A stretch of 64,000 nt of DNA from the NCBI GenBank assembly GCA_949281375.1, contig CASDLT010000045.1, forward strand, positions 62,001-126,000, read 5' to 3'. This DNA comes from an uncultured Nitrosomonas sp. Lineage in GTDB: Bacteria > Pseudomonadota > Gammaproteobacteria > Burkholderiales > Nitrosomonadaceae. A program made the translations under genes and the position numbers. The notes beneath the pieces are model-generated. The model did not search any database. It saw only the letters and a list, made by a program, of their open reading frames with translations, and was not told the origin of the DNA. Below are positions 46,029 to 54,092 of this stretch, piece after piece (the first letter of the stretch is position 1; each line of letters begins with the position of its first letter).

Positions 46029-47195
46029 TTGCTATTTACCATGAAATTCAAAGGACGCATTACACATTTATCTCAAAAAGGCTTTGGCGTCGTCAAGAAT
46101 GAGCAGAATCACATTTCCTATTTCGTCCTGGGTACCTGGCCCGGCGATATCGGTGAATTCGAAGTGATCGACAAACCGCTGAACAATAAGAAATTTGCCT
46201 ACGCAAAGCTCATTCAACTCATTCATCCTTCCGAGCAACGGCAATCACCTCACTGCCCACACGTACATCTGGAAGAGTATGGCTGCACCGGTTGCCCTTG
46301 GATGATTGCAGATTATACAAGTCAGTTGGAACAAAAGCGGAATCGATTTATTTATGCAATGAAACGAGTAGGATTTGATGAGTCGAAACTCAACGTGGGA
46401 GCTTTACAACCAGCCCCAGACATTTATGGCTATCGGAATCGCTGTCAACTGAAGACAGACGGCGCGCAGTTGGGCTTCATCTCGGAACAGTCGCATCAGA
46501 TCGCCCCCATAGGAGACTGTATCGTGCTAAATGATGCATGCAGAACCTTGCTCTCCACCGCTATCCGGCAGTTGCCCAATGCTCGCTGGAAAACGGATGC
46601 CGACCAGCACTGGAATTTCATCGAACTGGATGATGACATGACCACAGACGATATCGCCATCAATCAAAAGCGTCCGTTCAAGCAAGGTAATTCCGCACAA
46701 AACGATTGGATGCGCAATTGGCTGCAACAGAAGCTGGCGCACAATCCGCACGTGGGTAAGGTTGTGGAGCTATTTTGCGGTTCCGGCAATTTCACGCACG
46801 TCATCGCAGAATCGCACTGCACGTCGGTAATTGCGTATGAAATCGATGCGGCGGCTATTACTGCCCTCAAAGCTCGGCATCTGGACAATGTGTCAGCCCA
46901 AGCGATTGATCTGTTTGATTCACGGATCTGGCAAAAATTACAACCTTATGTTCACGATGCATTCACGCTGGTGCTCGATCCACCAAGAGCCGGTCTGAAA
47001 AAACACCAGGGATTTTTTTCGAGCTTTCGGACACTCAAAACGATACTTTATATTTCCTGTAATCCAGAAACATTTGCTCGTGATGCCTGGTTTTTCCATC
47101 AGCAAGGCTGGTCAATCTCCGATATGCAATTGCTTGATCTGTTCCCGCATACGCCTCATGTTGAAATAATGGCGGAATTTATCAAATCGTCATGA
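46029..47195 (+). CDS. TrmA/RumA-family RNA uracil-5-methyltransferase-like protein
   Basis: 388 residues. An N-terminal TRAM-like domain (GRITHLSQKGFGVVKNEQNH) and a cysteine cluster (CPHVHLEEYGCTGCP) resemble the iron-sulfur motif of RumA. The SAM motif is VVELFCGSGNFTHVIAE. LVLDPPRAGLKKH and LYISCNPETFARD hold the catalytic Asp/Cys, and a Glu near the C-terminus (HTPHVEIMAEF) matches the general base. It methylates a uridine of rRNA or tRNA. The fourth iron-sulfur Cys is not obvious from reading. Exact target cannot be told. Confidence 0.87.
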   Translation: MLFTMKFKGRITHLSQKGFGVVKNEQNHISYFVLGTWPGDIGEFEVIDKPLNNKKFAYAKLIQLIHPSEQRQSPHCPHVHLEEYGCTGCPWMIADYTSQLEQKRNRFIYAMKRVGFDESKLNVGALQPAPDIYGYRNRCQLKTDGAQLGFISEQSHQIAPIGDCIVLNDACRTLLSTAIRQLPNARWKTDADQHWNFIELDDDMTTDDIAINQKRPFKQGNSAQNDWMRNWLQQKLAHNPHVGKVVELFCGSGNFTHVIAESHCTSVIAYEIDAAAITALKARHLDNVSAQAIDLFDSRIWQKLQPYVHDAFTLVLDPPRAGLKKHQGFFSSFRTLKTILYISCNPETFARDAWFFHQQGWSISDMQLLDLFPHTPHVEIMAEFIKSS

Positions 47196-47209
47196 CGTTA
47201 ACAGATTCG

Positions 47210-47227
47210 ATCCCTGAGGGATTTTTG
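47210..47227 (+). terminator. Short intrinsic terminator-like hairpin
   Basis: ATCCC-TGA-GGGAT followed by TTTT, 15 bases after the methyltransferase stop. Small stem, so only moderate strength; the gene on the other side is convergent. Confidence 0.55.
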
Positions 47228-47350
47228 ACATAAACTTGACAGAAACGGCACTGATGTATTAACCGGCGGCCTCGCGTTGCTCTCGGTCGTAGATTTATGA
47301 TCGTTAAATGAGAAAGTCTTTTTCAAACCCACGTTGGTCTGGCGAATTGA

Positions 47351-50206
47351 TCATGCCCGCTTGAATTTGCCATGCAGGAGTTCAATCAATGCATCATAGG
47401 GTATCGGCCGGCTGAAGTAATACCCTTGATGAAAATGACATTCATACTGTAGCAATAACTCGACCTGTTGCATGGTTTCCACCCCTTCTGCGATGACAGT
47501 GAGTCCAAGATTTTTTCCCAAACCAATAATGGCCTGCACTATTTTCAGATCATTAGGGTTCTCACCCAGCATTCGCACGAATGATTTATCGATTTTCAGA
47601 ATATCGATCGGCAGTTCACGCAGCAACGTCAATGAGGAATAACCCGTGCCAAAATCATCCAGTGCTATCAGAATATTCAACTGTTTGACTGCTTCCAGAA
47701 TTTTGCCGGCGCGCTCCATATTATGAACGATGGCATTTTCAGTGATTTCCAGCACCAGTGCCTTCGCGGGCAGACCGGTCTCACGCAACACCTGGGATAT
47801 CATCAGCGGAAAATTCTTGTTCAGTAATTGCCGAGGATTGACATTCACGGATACATTCACTGGGTAGCCCAATTGCAAGAGCTGGCAAGCAGCCGTGCAC
47901 GACGTTCTGAGAACGAGTTCGCCCAATTGCTCTATCTGACCGATATCCTCAGCCAGCGGTATGAATTCGCTCGGTGTCAAATAGCCATGTTTGGGATGCG
48001 ACCACCGCACCAATGCTTCCATGCGAGCGATCTGATACGATCGGGCATTGACGATCGGCTGGAACAATACTTGAAGTTCGCTGTTTTTGATGGCAGCGCG
48101 TAATTCCTTTTCCAGCTCGAGTTGATCACGCGTCCAAACCATTGATGATTCAGGAGAATACACTGAAAAATGATTGCCGCCATCCTGCTTGACGCGATAC
48201 ATGGCGGTGCCCGCCCGTTCCACAACCGTTTCGCTATTCAACCCATTGTCGGGATAGAAACTGATGCCGATGCTGACTGAAACGAACACTTCCAGGCCAT
48301 CGATTTCGAATCGTTGCCTGATCGCATCAAGAATATTCTGTGCCATTTCGAATACCGAGCTATCTTTTTTCAGTTGATCCGATAACACCACAAATTCATC
48401 ACCACCCCAGCGCGCAATGACATCTGCTGCATGAACGCAATCGAATAATCGTGAAGACACCAATTTAAGCAATTTGTCACCGGCATGGTGCCCCATGGCA
48501 TCATTTATTTTTTTAAAGTTATCCAAGGTGACAAAAAATATCGTGATGATTTTTCCGGTGCCATGAACAGCCTGGATCATATGGTCAAGCTGCAGCAAAA
48601 GTTTCGAACGGTTGGGCAGTTTGGTGAGTGCGTCATGACTTTGCTGATACGCCACTTGACGAGTCAATTCGACTTTGTCAGTGATATCGGTCATCGCAAT
48701 GACCGATCCCATGATGACTTCATGATCATCGAATAACTGATTACGGGTGATGCGTACCGTTCGTTCATTGCCATGGGCGGTTTTGAGTGCACACTCAACC
48801 ATACCAGGTTTATCGAGATTGACGCTTAAGTGATTATTTTCATCACTCGTCGTTGGAGCACTGTTTGACTTGGCATACAGATCGAGAATTTCTTGGAGAA
48901 ACTTTCCCTTTATCTGATCAAACTGAGTCCGCAGAATTTTCTCAGCGCCTTTGTTCAGGTAGACAACATGATCAACCGCATCGGTAATGATCACGCCATC
49001 ACCGACTGATTCCAGCGCGGTGCTGGAATGAGCGCGATTGATCTTGAAGGAGCGTAAAAATGAATTGATACGCCGCCAATTCCATAACGGATACAACGCC
49101 ATAACTCCCAGCACTGCGGCGCTGGGAGGAAACCAAATTTGGCTCAATTGCAGCAATAGCGACGATAAGAACAAGGTGAGCAGCACACTGGCGCACAACA
49201 CAGTAAAAACAAAATCCCGCTTCATGCCGGTGACGAATGCAGAAACTGCGCTCAACCAAAGTAGTGACGCGATAACAATTAATTCGGTGGATAGCGTAGT
49301 GATGCCACGATTATTTTTGAGCATCAAGAACACATGCGCATGCCACTCGGCGCCGGTTATGGATTGATGATTGAAAAGCGAGGCTGGTGTGACGAAGCGG
49401 CTGCCCATGCCTGTAGCGGTCATACCTACAATGATTGTTTTGTTCCTGAGACTGGCCAATATATCGTCATTAAATAGAACTTTGGAATACGAAACTGTCT
49501 TGATACCGTCAGGTCGGGCCGCATACGGAATCAGCCTTTCCTGAGCCCTAACCCAATGATTGGAAGATTCAGTCGTAACCATTTCTGAGTTCCGCAATGG
49601 ATTAACTTTCATGGCTGCCGCTGGATCCAGCAGCGCCAATGCTAATGTGAACCAACTGGGCGTATTGATGCCGGCATACAAAAAAACCCGGCGCGCTACG
49701 CCATCACTATCCAGTTCAATATCAGCATGACCCAGAATTGCATGCTGAGAAATGCCCGGAATGGGCTGGGCAAGCATCAATGTCCCGGTATTGCCGTCGA
49801 TGATGGGAGCGACGGGCAAAATGACACGGCCATGCGCATCGATGGCGGCAGCCAGTAACTGATCAGCCAGATCATCAGCACTCTGGGCTTCGAGTAACAG
49901 CAAATCCATCGCCATCGCACGATTATCAATTGCTTTCAAGCGATTGATCAATTCAGCGTGCACCCCTCTCGACCACGGCCACCGTCCGAGTACATTGAGG
50001 CTTTCATCATCAATGGCAATGATGACGACATCGTCTTGACGCTGGTATGCCGACATTCGCTGCAGCGCAGACAATTTGTCATATATCATGTAATCGAAGC
50101 GTTCCAGGATCTGGGTGCAAATCATTACCGCTACAGCAATCAAAATGACTGCCAGGCGTGCAATGAACCCTCCGACCCATCTTCCCGAATCGCTTGACAG
50201 AATCAT
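47351..50206 (-). CDS. CHASE2-PAS-GGDEF-EAL cyclic-di-GMP enzyme
   Basis: 951 residues from ATG 50206, which overlaps the fecR-like stop (ATGA); a longer frame to 50293 would run far into that gene. Order: one N-terminal membrane helix, a periplasmic CHASE2 sensor (about 40-310), about three membrane helices (about 315-380), a PAS domain (about 400-520), GGDEF (motif RWGGDEF intact) and EAL (MEALVRW, ALDDFGTGYSSL, AEGVETMQQ intact). Both cyclase and phosphodiesterase motifs look active. Coupled to a LysM-FecR protein, which may report envelope state to the CHASE2 sensor. It could feed the riboswitch at 2.3 kb. Confidence 0.9.
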   Translation of the reverse strand: MILSSDSGRWVGGFIARLAVILIAVAVMICTQILERFDYMIYDKLSALQRMSAYQRQDDVVIIAIDDESLNVLGRWPWSRGVHAELINRLKAIDNRAMAMDLLLLEAQSADDLADQLLAAAIDAHGRVILPVAPIIDGNTGTLMLAQPIPGISQHAILGHADIELDSDGVARRVFLYAGINTPSWFTLALALLDPAAAMKVNPLRNSEMVTTESSNHWVRAQERLIPYAARPDGIKTVSYSKVLFNDDILASLRNKTIIVGMTATGMGSRFVTPASLFNHQSITGAEWHAHVFLMLKNNRGITTLSTELIVIASLLWLSAVSAFVTGMKRDFVFTVLCASVLLTLFLSSLLLQLSQIWFPPSAAVLGVMALYPLWNWRRINSFLRSFKINRAHSSTALESVGDGVIITDAVDHVVYLNKGAEKILRTQFDQIKGKFLQEILDLYAKSNSAPTTSDENNHLSVNLDKPGMVECALKTAHGNERTVRITRNQLFDDHEVIMGSVIAMTDITDKVELTRQVAYQQSHDALTKLPNRSKLLLQLDHMIQAVHGTGKIITIFFVTLDNFKKINDAMGHHAGDKLLKLVSSRLFDCVHAADVIARWGGDEFVVLSDQLKKDSSVFEMAQNILDAIRQRFEIDGLEVFVSVSIGISFYPDNGLNSETVVERAGTAMYRVKQDGGNHFSVYSPESSMVWTRDQLELEKELRAAIKNSELQVLFQPIVNARSYQIARMEALVRWSHPKHGYLTPSEFIPLAEDIGQIEQLGELVLRTSCTAACQLLQLGYPVNVSVNVNPRQLLNKNFPLMISQVLRETGLPAKALVLEITENAIVHNMERAGKILEAVKQLNILIALDDFGTGYSSLTLLRELPIDILKIDKSFVRMLGENPNDLKIVQAIIGLGKNLGLTVIAEGVETMQQVELLLQYECHFHQGYYFSRPIPYDALIELLHGKFKRA

Positions 50207-51855
50207 ATCAGCACAAGTAAAGGCAATAACATCAACAACATGAACCAGTACGAAATGCCTCGTGGAACATCGATCTCTTGCGCGGGTCCCCACGGCCCCT
50301 GGAATCCATCCGCTTCAATCGTTTTGATACGCAGGTAATAAGTGCCACTGTCTGGCTTGTCTATCGTCAACTGCGGCGTCGACATCGGTTCATCATGAAT
50401 GATGTCGTTGAATGCGCTATCGCGCGCAAACTGAACCTGAAAGCGTTGATTTTCAGCCGCAGCCCGCCACGCAAAGGTCATGCTGTCTTCTTGCAGTTGA
50501 GTATCCTCAAGTGATGGCCCTGGGTATGGAACTCTGAAAGTCATTGCATCGCTGAAGGGCCCTGCGCCTTCACTGGCTGAAACCGAAAAAATACGCCAAT
50601 AATAATGACCGGGGGTCAAGGAATCGGTCAAGGTAAGATGGGTATCCCGAACTTCGGGATTAAAATAGATCGGTTGAGAAAAATCGCTATCCTTGCCGAC
50701 CAGAAGGGCATAATGATCTGCTTCCGGGTTTGCTGTCCATTTGAACTCTTGATTTTCTGGCGTGCTTACTCCACCCGGTAACGGTGCAATGACAAAAGGT
50801 ATCTCTGGGCGTGCATTGAGTCCAAAAGGAATAATTGCATCATGCCCCTCGATTGATGTACGGTCTATGCCACGAACTCGCAACCAGTAAACGCCATCTG
50901 GCATATTGCCGTCACGAAACGGCAAGCTGGCGGTAGTGAATTCTGACCATAAATCTTCAAATGCCTGATCTCGTGCAATTTGAGCACGATAGGCATGCGC
51001 TCCCTCTAAAAGCGGCACTTTGATCCTGAGAGGCAGAGATTGATAATAACGATCTGATTCGGACAGATCGGGTGGAGGCAGTAATCTAATCGGCGGCCGC
51101 GGTGCTCCCCCTTGCCGAGTTGCTGTACCAAAACCCGCCGGCACGGTGACATTCCTTTTTTTACCGCTTACATCCACATTTCCTGTGAGCACTTCACTGC
51201 TGGTAACCGCAGTTTCATCATTCAATCCTACACGAAATTGCGTGCCTCGCACCGAACTGATCGCAGAAGGAGTTTTGATCCGAAAGCGCGTTGCCTTTTC
51301 TGAGCTTTTCGGCACCGAATTTTCAGTTCTTCCCTTTTGGACGTCGATCAATGTATCGACCAAGCCGTGGTCGCCATAAATTTGCATGTTTTCTAACTGC
51401 AATAACGTATTGTCTTGTATCCGCAAGCGCGATTGATCGGCAAATTCGATCGTCACGAATGCGTCATTTTCGGTCTTGATCGCATCGCCCATCCGTAATT
51501 GCATACCTGCTTGTATCGGCTTGGTTTCATCTCCGTGACGCAATAATTCAGCAACGCCTTGCACGTTAACCACATGCGCAGAAACCGCATGGAGTATCTT
51601 AGTCCAGGCAATCGGTATGTTCAGTTCTTTTCCGGGAGGAATGACGTATGGATTAGAAATGCGATTGAGTTTCTGCAATGCAGGAACATACTGCATGCTG
51701 TTTAAATGACGTTCGGTAATGTTCCATAGATTGTCTCCAGGTTTGACGGTATAAATCCATTCGTCAGCAAATACTATGGGTGCGGAAAAAATGGAAGCGG
51801 CACAAAATATTCCAGATAAAAAATTTGAACGCTTATAACAAGACTTTAATCGCAT
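50203..51855 (-). CDS. LysM-FecR domain envelope protein with C-terminal membrane anchor
   Basis: 550 residues. A signal peptide (about 1-30) is followed by a LysM domain (about 33-82; YTVKPGDNLWNITERH). Next is a FecR domain (about 110-240; MRMGDAIKTENDAFVTIEFA-like region, SSVRGTQFRVG). Two or three fibronectin-like beta repeats follow (about 290-530; FVIAPLPGGVSTPENQEFKW, PGHYYWRIFSVS). The protein ends in one membrane helix (YWFMLLMLLPLLVLI). It would bind peptidoglycan and reach the inner membrane. It is translationally coupled to a CHASE2 c-di-GMP enzyme. LysM-FecR with CHASE2 proteins is a recurring pair in proteobacteria, and its job is unclear. Confidence 0.88.
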   Translation of the reverse strand: MRLKSCYKRSNFLSGIFCAASIFSAPIVFADEWIYTVKPGDNLWNITERHLNSMQYVPALQKLNRISNPYVIPPGKELNIPIAWTKILHAVSAHVVNVQGVAELLRHGDETKPIQAGMQLRMGDAIKTENDAFVTIEFADQSRLRIQDNTLLQLENMQIYGDHGLVDTLIDVQKGRTENSVPKSSEKATRFRIKTPSAISSVRGTQFRVGLNDETAVTSSEVLTGNVDVSGKKRNVTVPAGFGTATRQGGAPRPPIRLLPPPDLSESDRYYQSLPLRIKVPLLEGAHAYRAQIARDQAFEDLWSEFTTASLPFRDGNMPDGVYWLRVRGIDRTSIEGHDAIIPFGLNARPEIPFVIAPLPGGVSTPENQEFKWTANPEADHYALLVGKDSDFSQPIYFNPEVRDTHLTLTDSLTPGHYYWRIFSVSASEGAGPFSDAMTFRVPYPGPSLEDTQLQEDSMTFAWRAAAENQRFQVQFARDSAFNDIIHDEPMSTPQLTIDKPDSGTYYLRIKTIEADGFQGPWGPAQEIDVPRGISYWFMLLMLLPLLVLI

Positions 51856-52367
51856 AATTTTCCTTTAGGTTCTGGAGTCATCGGAGAATTCTTACGAAGG
51901 GTATGCCTGAATTCTAATAAAATTATAGCGAACTCTGCAGAAACACATCATCCGATCTGGAAAAATGGGTTTCCAAATCAAAAGCCACTAAAATTAACTC
52001 ATTAATTTCAATATATTGCCATTAATATAGCGATCATAAGGATAGACCGGAAAGGGCGAACTTCAAGTACACCAAGGTCATGAGTGATCGTTCACAGCTC
52101 GATGCATGATATAAATTATGACAAATATAATAACCTCCATAAATTAGGGACATTTGCAACAAAAATACCGAATTACTCACAATTGTGAAGAAAAGTAGTG
52201 TTAGAATTCGTGTGGTTAGCACATTTATTCAATTATAAAATGAAAAAAAATGAACTAAATTATCAGGTTTTGACTAGATTTGCCCTATCTTTGAATTGTT
52301 TTGAATATGGCAAATACAAAAATAAAACACATGATCAGATGACCAATTTCTACAAAGGAAAATTAAA
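51856..52367. other. Divergent intergenic region, 512 bases
   Basis: Very AT-rich, between the divergent FecR operon and the carbonic anhydrase gene, so it should hold both promoters. A 62-codon minus-strand frame at 52034-52222 has a hydrophobic start but no ribosome site, and is not called. AAAGGA precedes the carbonic anhydrase ATG. No repeat or RNA structure seen. Confidence 0.5.
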
Positions 52368-53342
52368 ATGTTTGAAAGTTTAAAAAATCTGTTAAAACAT
52401 TTTACAGGCAGTCAAGATTCAGAATCCTCAGCTAGAGCAACACATGATTCACCCTCGAATTCTCACTCAACTAAAGCAAGTAACATCCACTATCACACAC
52501 TGGGCGAATTTAATCTGGGCATTGGTACTATCGGACCTACCAATCGAAATGATATCGATCAGAAAACACTCACTGACATGTATCAGGCTGTTGCGGCCGG
52601 TAAATTCAATATTCCTGTAAATGGGGCTGTACCGGAAATTTGCGTCGATGGTCGTACTGATAAAAATGGCAACCGCAAACAGGCTCCCTGCGCTGCCGGC
52701 GGGACTTTAAGCATCGTTTATGGAGGTGATTTAGGAGGGGCGGCTACCGCAAGCGACAAGACAGAAACAGAACTGACCGTTCGAATCATTAACATGCTTA
52801 AGGCCAAGGGCCACGCCACAGGCGTACATGGAGATGATCACAGCAATTGTGGTTGCGGCGCGTGTGCTAAAGCGAAAACCATTTATCAGCATATTACTGA
52901 ACACATCAATGATATCGCTGCTCTTGTCAGTCAATACGGCATCAGTCTCACTGACACCGAAAAGGAAGCCATCGTGCAGCAAGCCCAAAATCGCATCAAT
53001 CAACCTGATTTTTTTGCAGATGATCGTTCATCAATTCTTCAAGCTGCGCAGGATAATGGGTCAATTTTTGAAGAGCTCGTTGGGGTGCACAATGAATTGG
53101 GAATCGCACTGAATACCAAACCTGGTACAACAATTGACCGCTCGGCGATACGCGCCAGATACGGTTCTCAATATGATGTGTTTGTGGTGGATGCTTGGTC
53201 GTTTGGAACAGCGGCGAATGACGTAAACCCCACTGGCGCTGAACAGGACGCACAACGCATCGCCAAGGCGATCACGCTACAAAACGTAGCAACTGCATCT
53301 GTTCTAGGACATGGTTCTCTGAGCATCATACCGATCGCTTAA
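52368..53342 (+). CDS. Putative zeta-class (cadmium-type) carbonic anhydrase
   Basis: 324 residues. The core aligns by eye with one repeat of the diatom cadmium carbonic anhydrase CDCA1. CVDGR (Cys92, Asp94, Arg96) matches the metal Cys and Asp-Arg dyad. GHATGVHGDDHSNCGCGAC (His154; Cys161/163/166) matches the VHGDHxxxxxGCG metal region. FVVDAW (272-277) matches FIVDGW, with an Ala-rich helix after it. The diatom enzyme has three repeats; this has one. The N-terminus (1-45) is an amphipathic helix (MFESLKNLLKHFTG) plus a Ser/His-rich linker, not a signal peptide. It would interconvert CO2 and bicarbonate, with Zn or Cd. A SulP carrier lies downstream. Activity and metal are inferred. Confidence 0.75.
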   Translation: MFESLKNLLKHFTGSQDSESSARATHDSPSNSHSTKASNIHYHTLGEFNLGIGTIGPTNRNDIDQKTLTDMYQAVAAGKFNIPVNGAVPEICVDGRTDKNGNRKQAPCAAGGTLSIVYGGDLGGAATASDKTETELTVRIINMLKAKGHATGVHGDDHSNCGCGACAKAKTIYQHITEHINDIAALVSQYGISLTDTEKEAIVQQAQNRINQPDFFADDRSSILQAAQDNGSIFEELVGVHNELGIALNTKPGTTIDRSAIRARYGSQYDVFVVDAWSFGTAANDVNPTGAEQDAQRIAKAITLQNVATASVLGHGSLSIIPIA

Positions 53343-53485
53343 CGAAGACTTATTCATTCATTGACTCAAAAAGGAGGGTGTGCAGCAGCCTAGATAATAA
53401 TGACGCAATCTCATGCTGGTTAATTTGCGTTGATTATTTCTTCAGACTTATCAACATATCTTGTTATAACTAAAGGAGAAACACC

Positions 53486-53713
53486 ATGAGTTTATTTGAT
53501 TGGCTTTCAGGTCTTTGGGGTTCTAACAGTAGTGAGGTAAATCAAGAAAATGAAAACACTCTAGCAAGAGAGGACGTTGAAAGCATTAAAACTGCTAACG
53601 CCGATAATGAAGCAATCCTGAGTCAAGCACACCATTTGAATGCACAATCACAAGATGGACTTGAAACGGATTTAGAAGCAATGGAATTTGATGACGCCAT
53701 TGCTGACGAATAA
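53486..53713 (+). CDS. Small acidic protein with amphipathic N-terminus, next to the carbonic anhydrase
   Basis: 75 residues; AAAGGAG lies well placed before the ATG, so it is likely translated. The first 15 residues (MSLFDWLSGLWGSNS) form a Trp/Phe/Leu amphipathic helix; the remainder is strongly acidic and apparently helical. The N-terminus resembles that of the carbonic anhydrase (MFESLKNLLKHFTGSQDS), both ending in a Gly-Ser-rich break. A shared docking or encapsulation tag is possible. No family recognised. It ends just before a very strong terminator, so it is probably the last gene of the carbonic anhydrase unit. Confidence 0.7.
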   Translation: MSLFDWLSGLWGSNSSEVNQENENTLAREDVESIKTANADNEAILSQAHHLNAQSQDGLETDLEAMEFDDAIADE

Positions 53714-53729
53714 ACCTATCATTCCCTTC

Positions 53730-53764
53730 AAGTGCAGATTAGTTTCGACTAATCTGCACTTTTC
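53730..53764 (+). terminator. Strong intrinsic terminator with UUCG loop
   Basis: Fourteen-pair perfect stem AAGTGCAGATTAGT / ACTAATCTGCACTT closed by TTCG, then TTTTCATCTT. It ends the carbonic anhydrase-acidic protein transcript and separates it from the SulP gene. Confidence 0.92.
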
Positions 53765-54015
53765 ATCTTAGCGCGATATAAGCGAGATTTTTATATATCA
53801 CGCGAATGTCCGGCGCACCTTGTCAATTTCCTAACAGAAAAACCTTGCAGAGCAAAACATTTTATTAAATTGAAATTTAAGGCTCGTTAATTTTCCTAGC
53901 CATACAAAAAAGTGATGTTTGACTCATTCGCTTATCACTTTTTCACTCCTGAGTTGATCTCTATCAATAAAGATAAAATTATCTATCTTTCAATAGCATA
54001 AACAACAATGAGGCG

Positions 54016-54040
54016 ATTATCATTTCATCAAAATGATAAT
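54016..54040. promoter_or_regulatory. Palindromic operator candidate upstream of SulP gene
   Basis: Perfect inverted repeat ATTATCATTT-CATCA-AAATGATAAT, centred about 65 bases before the SulP ATG. It resembles both Fur-type boxes (GATAAT repeats) and LysR-type T-N11-A sites. Which regulator binds is unknown; a CO2- or metal-responsive one would fit the context. Confidence 0.5.
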
Positions 54041-54092
54041 ATAATTTTGTAAATGAAAATTTAATCCACTGAACCATTAAAGCTCATCCATC

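Larger units (their letters stand above)
53714..54092. other. Intergenic region before the SulP gene
   Basis: About 380 AT-rich bases. It holds the terminator at 53730, a GCG-GATATA...TATATC-CGC inverted repeat (about 53771-53804), an AAAGATA/TATCTTT repeat (53969-53990) and a perfect 10-base inverted repeat at 54016-54040. The SulP gene must have its own promoter here. Confidence 0.6.

Noticed and set aside
52034..52222. Hydrophobic 62-codon minus-strand frame
   Set aside because: No ribosome site and lies in a divergent promoter region; likely chance in AT-rich DNA.
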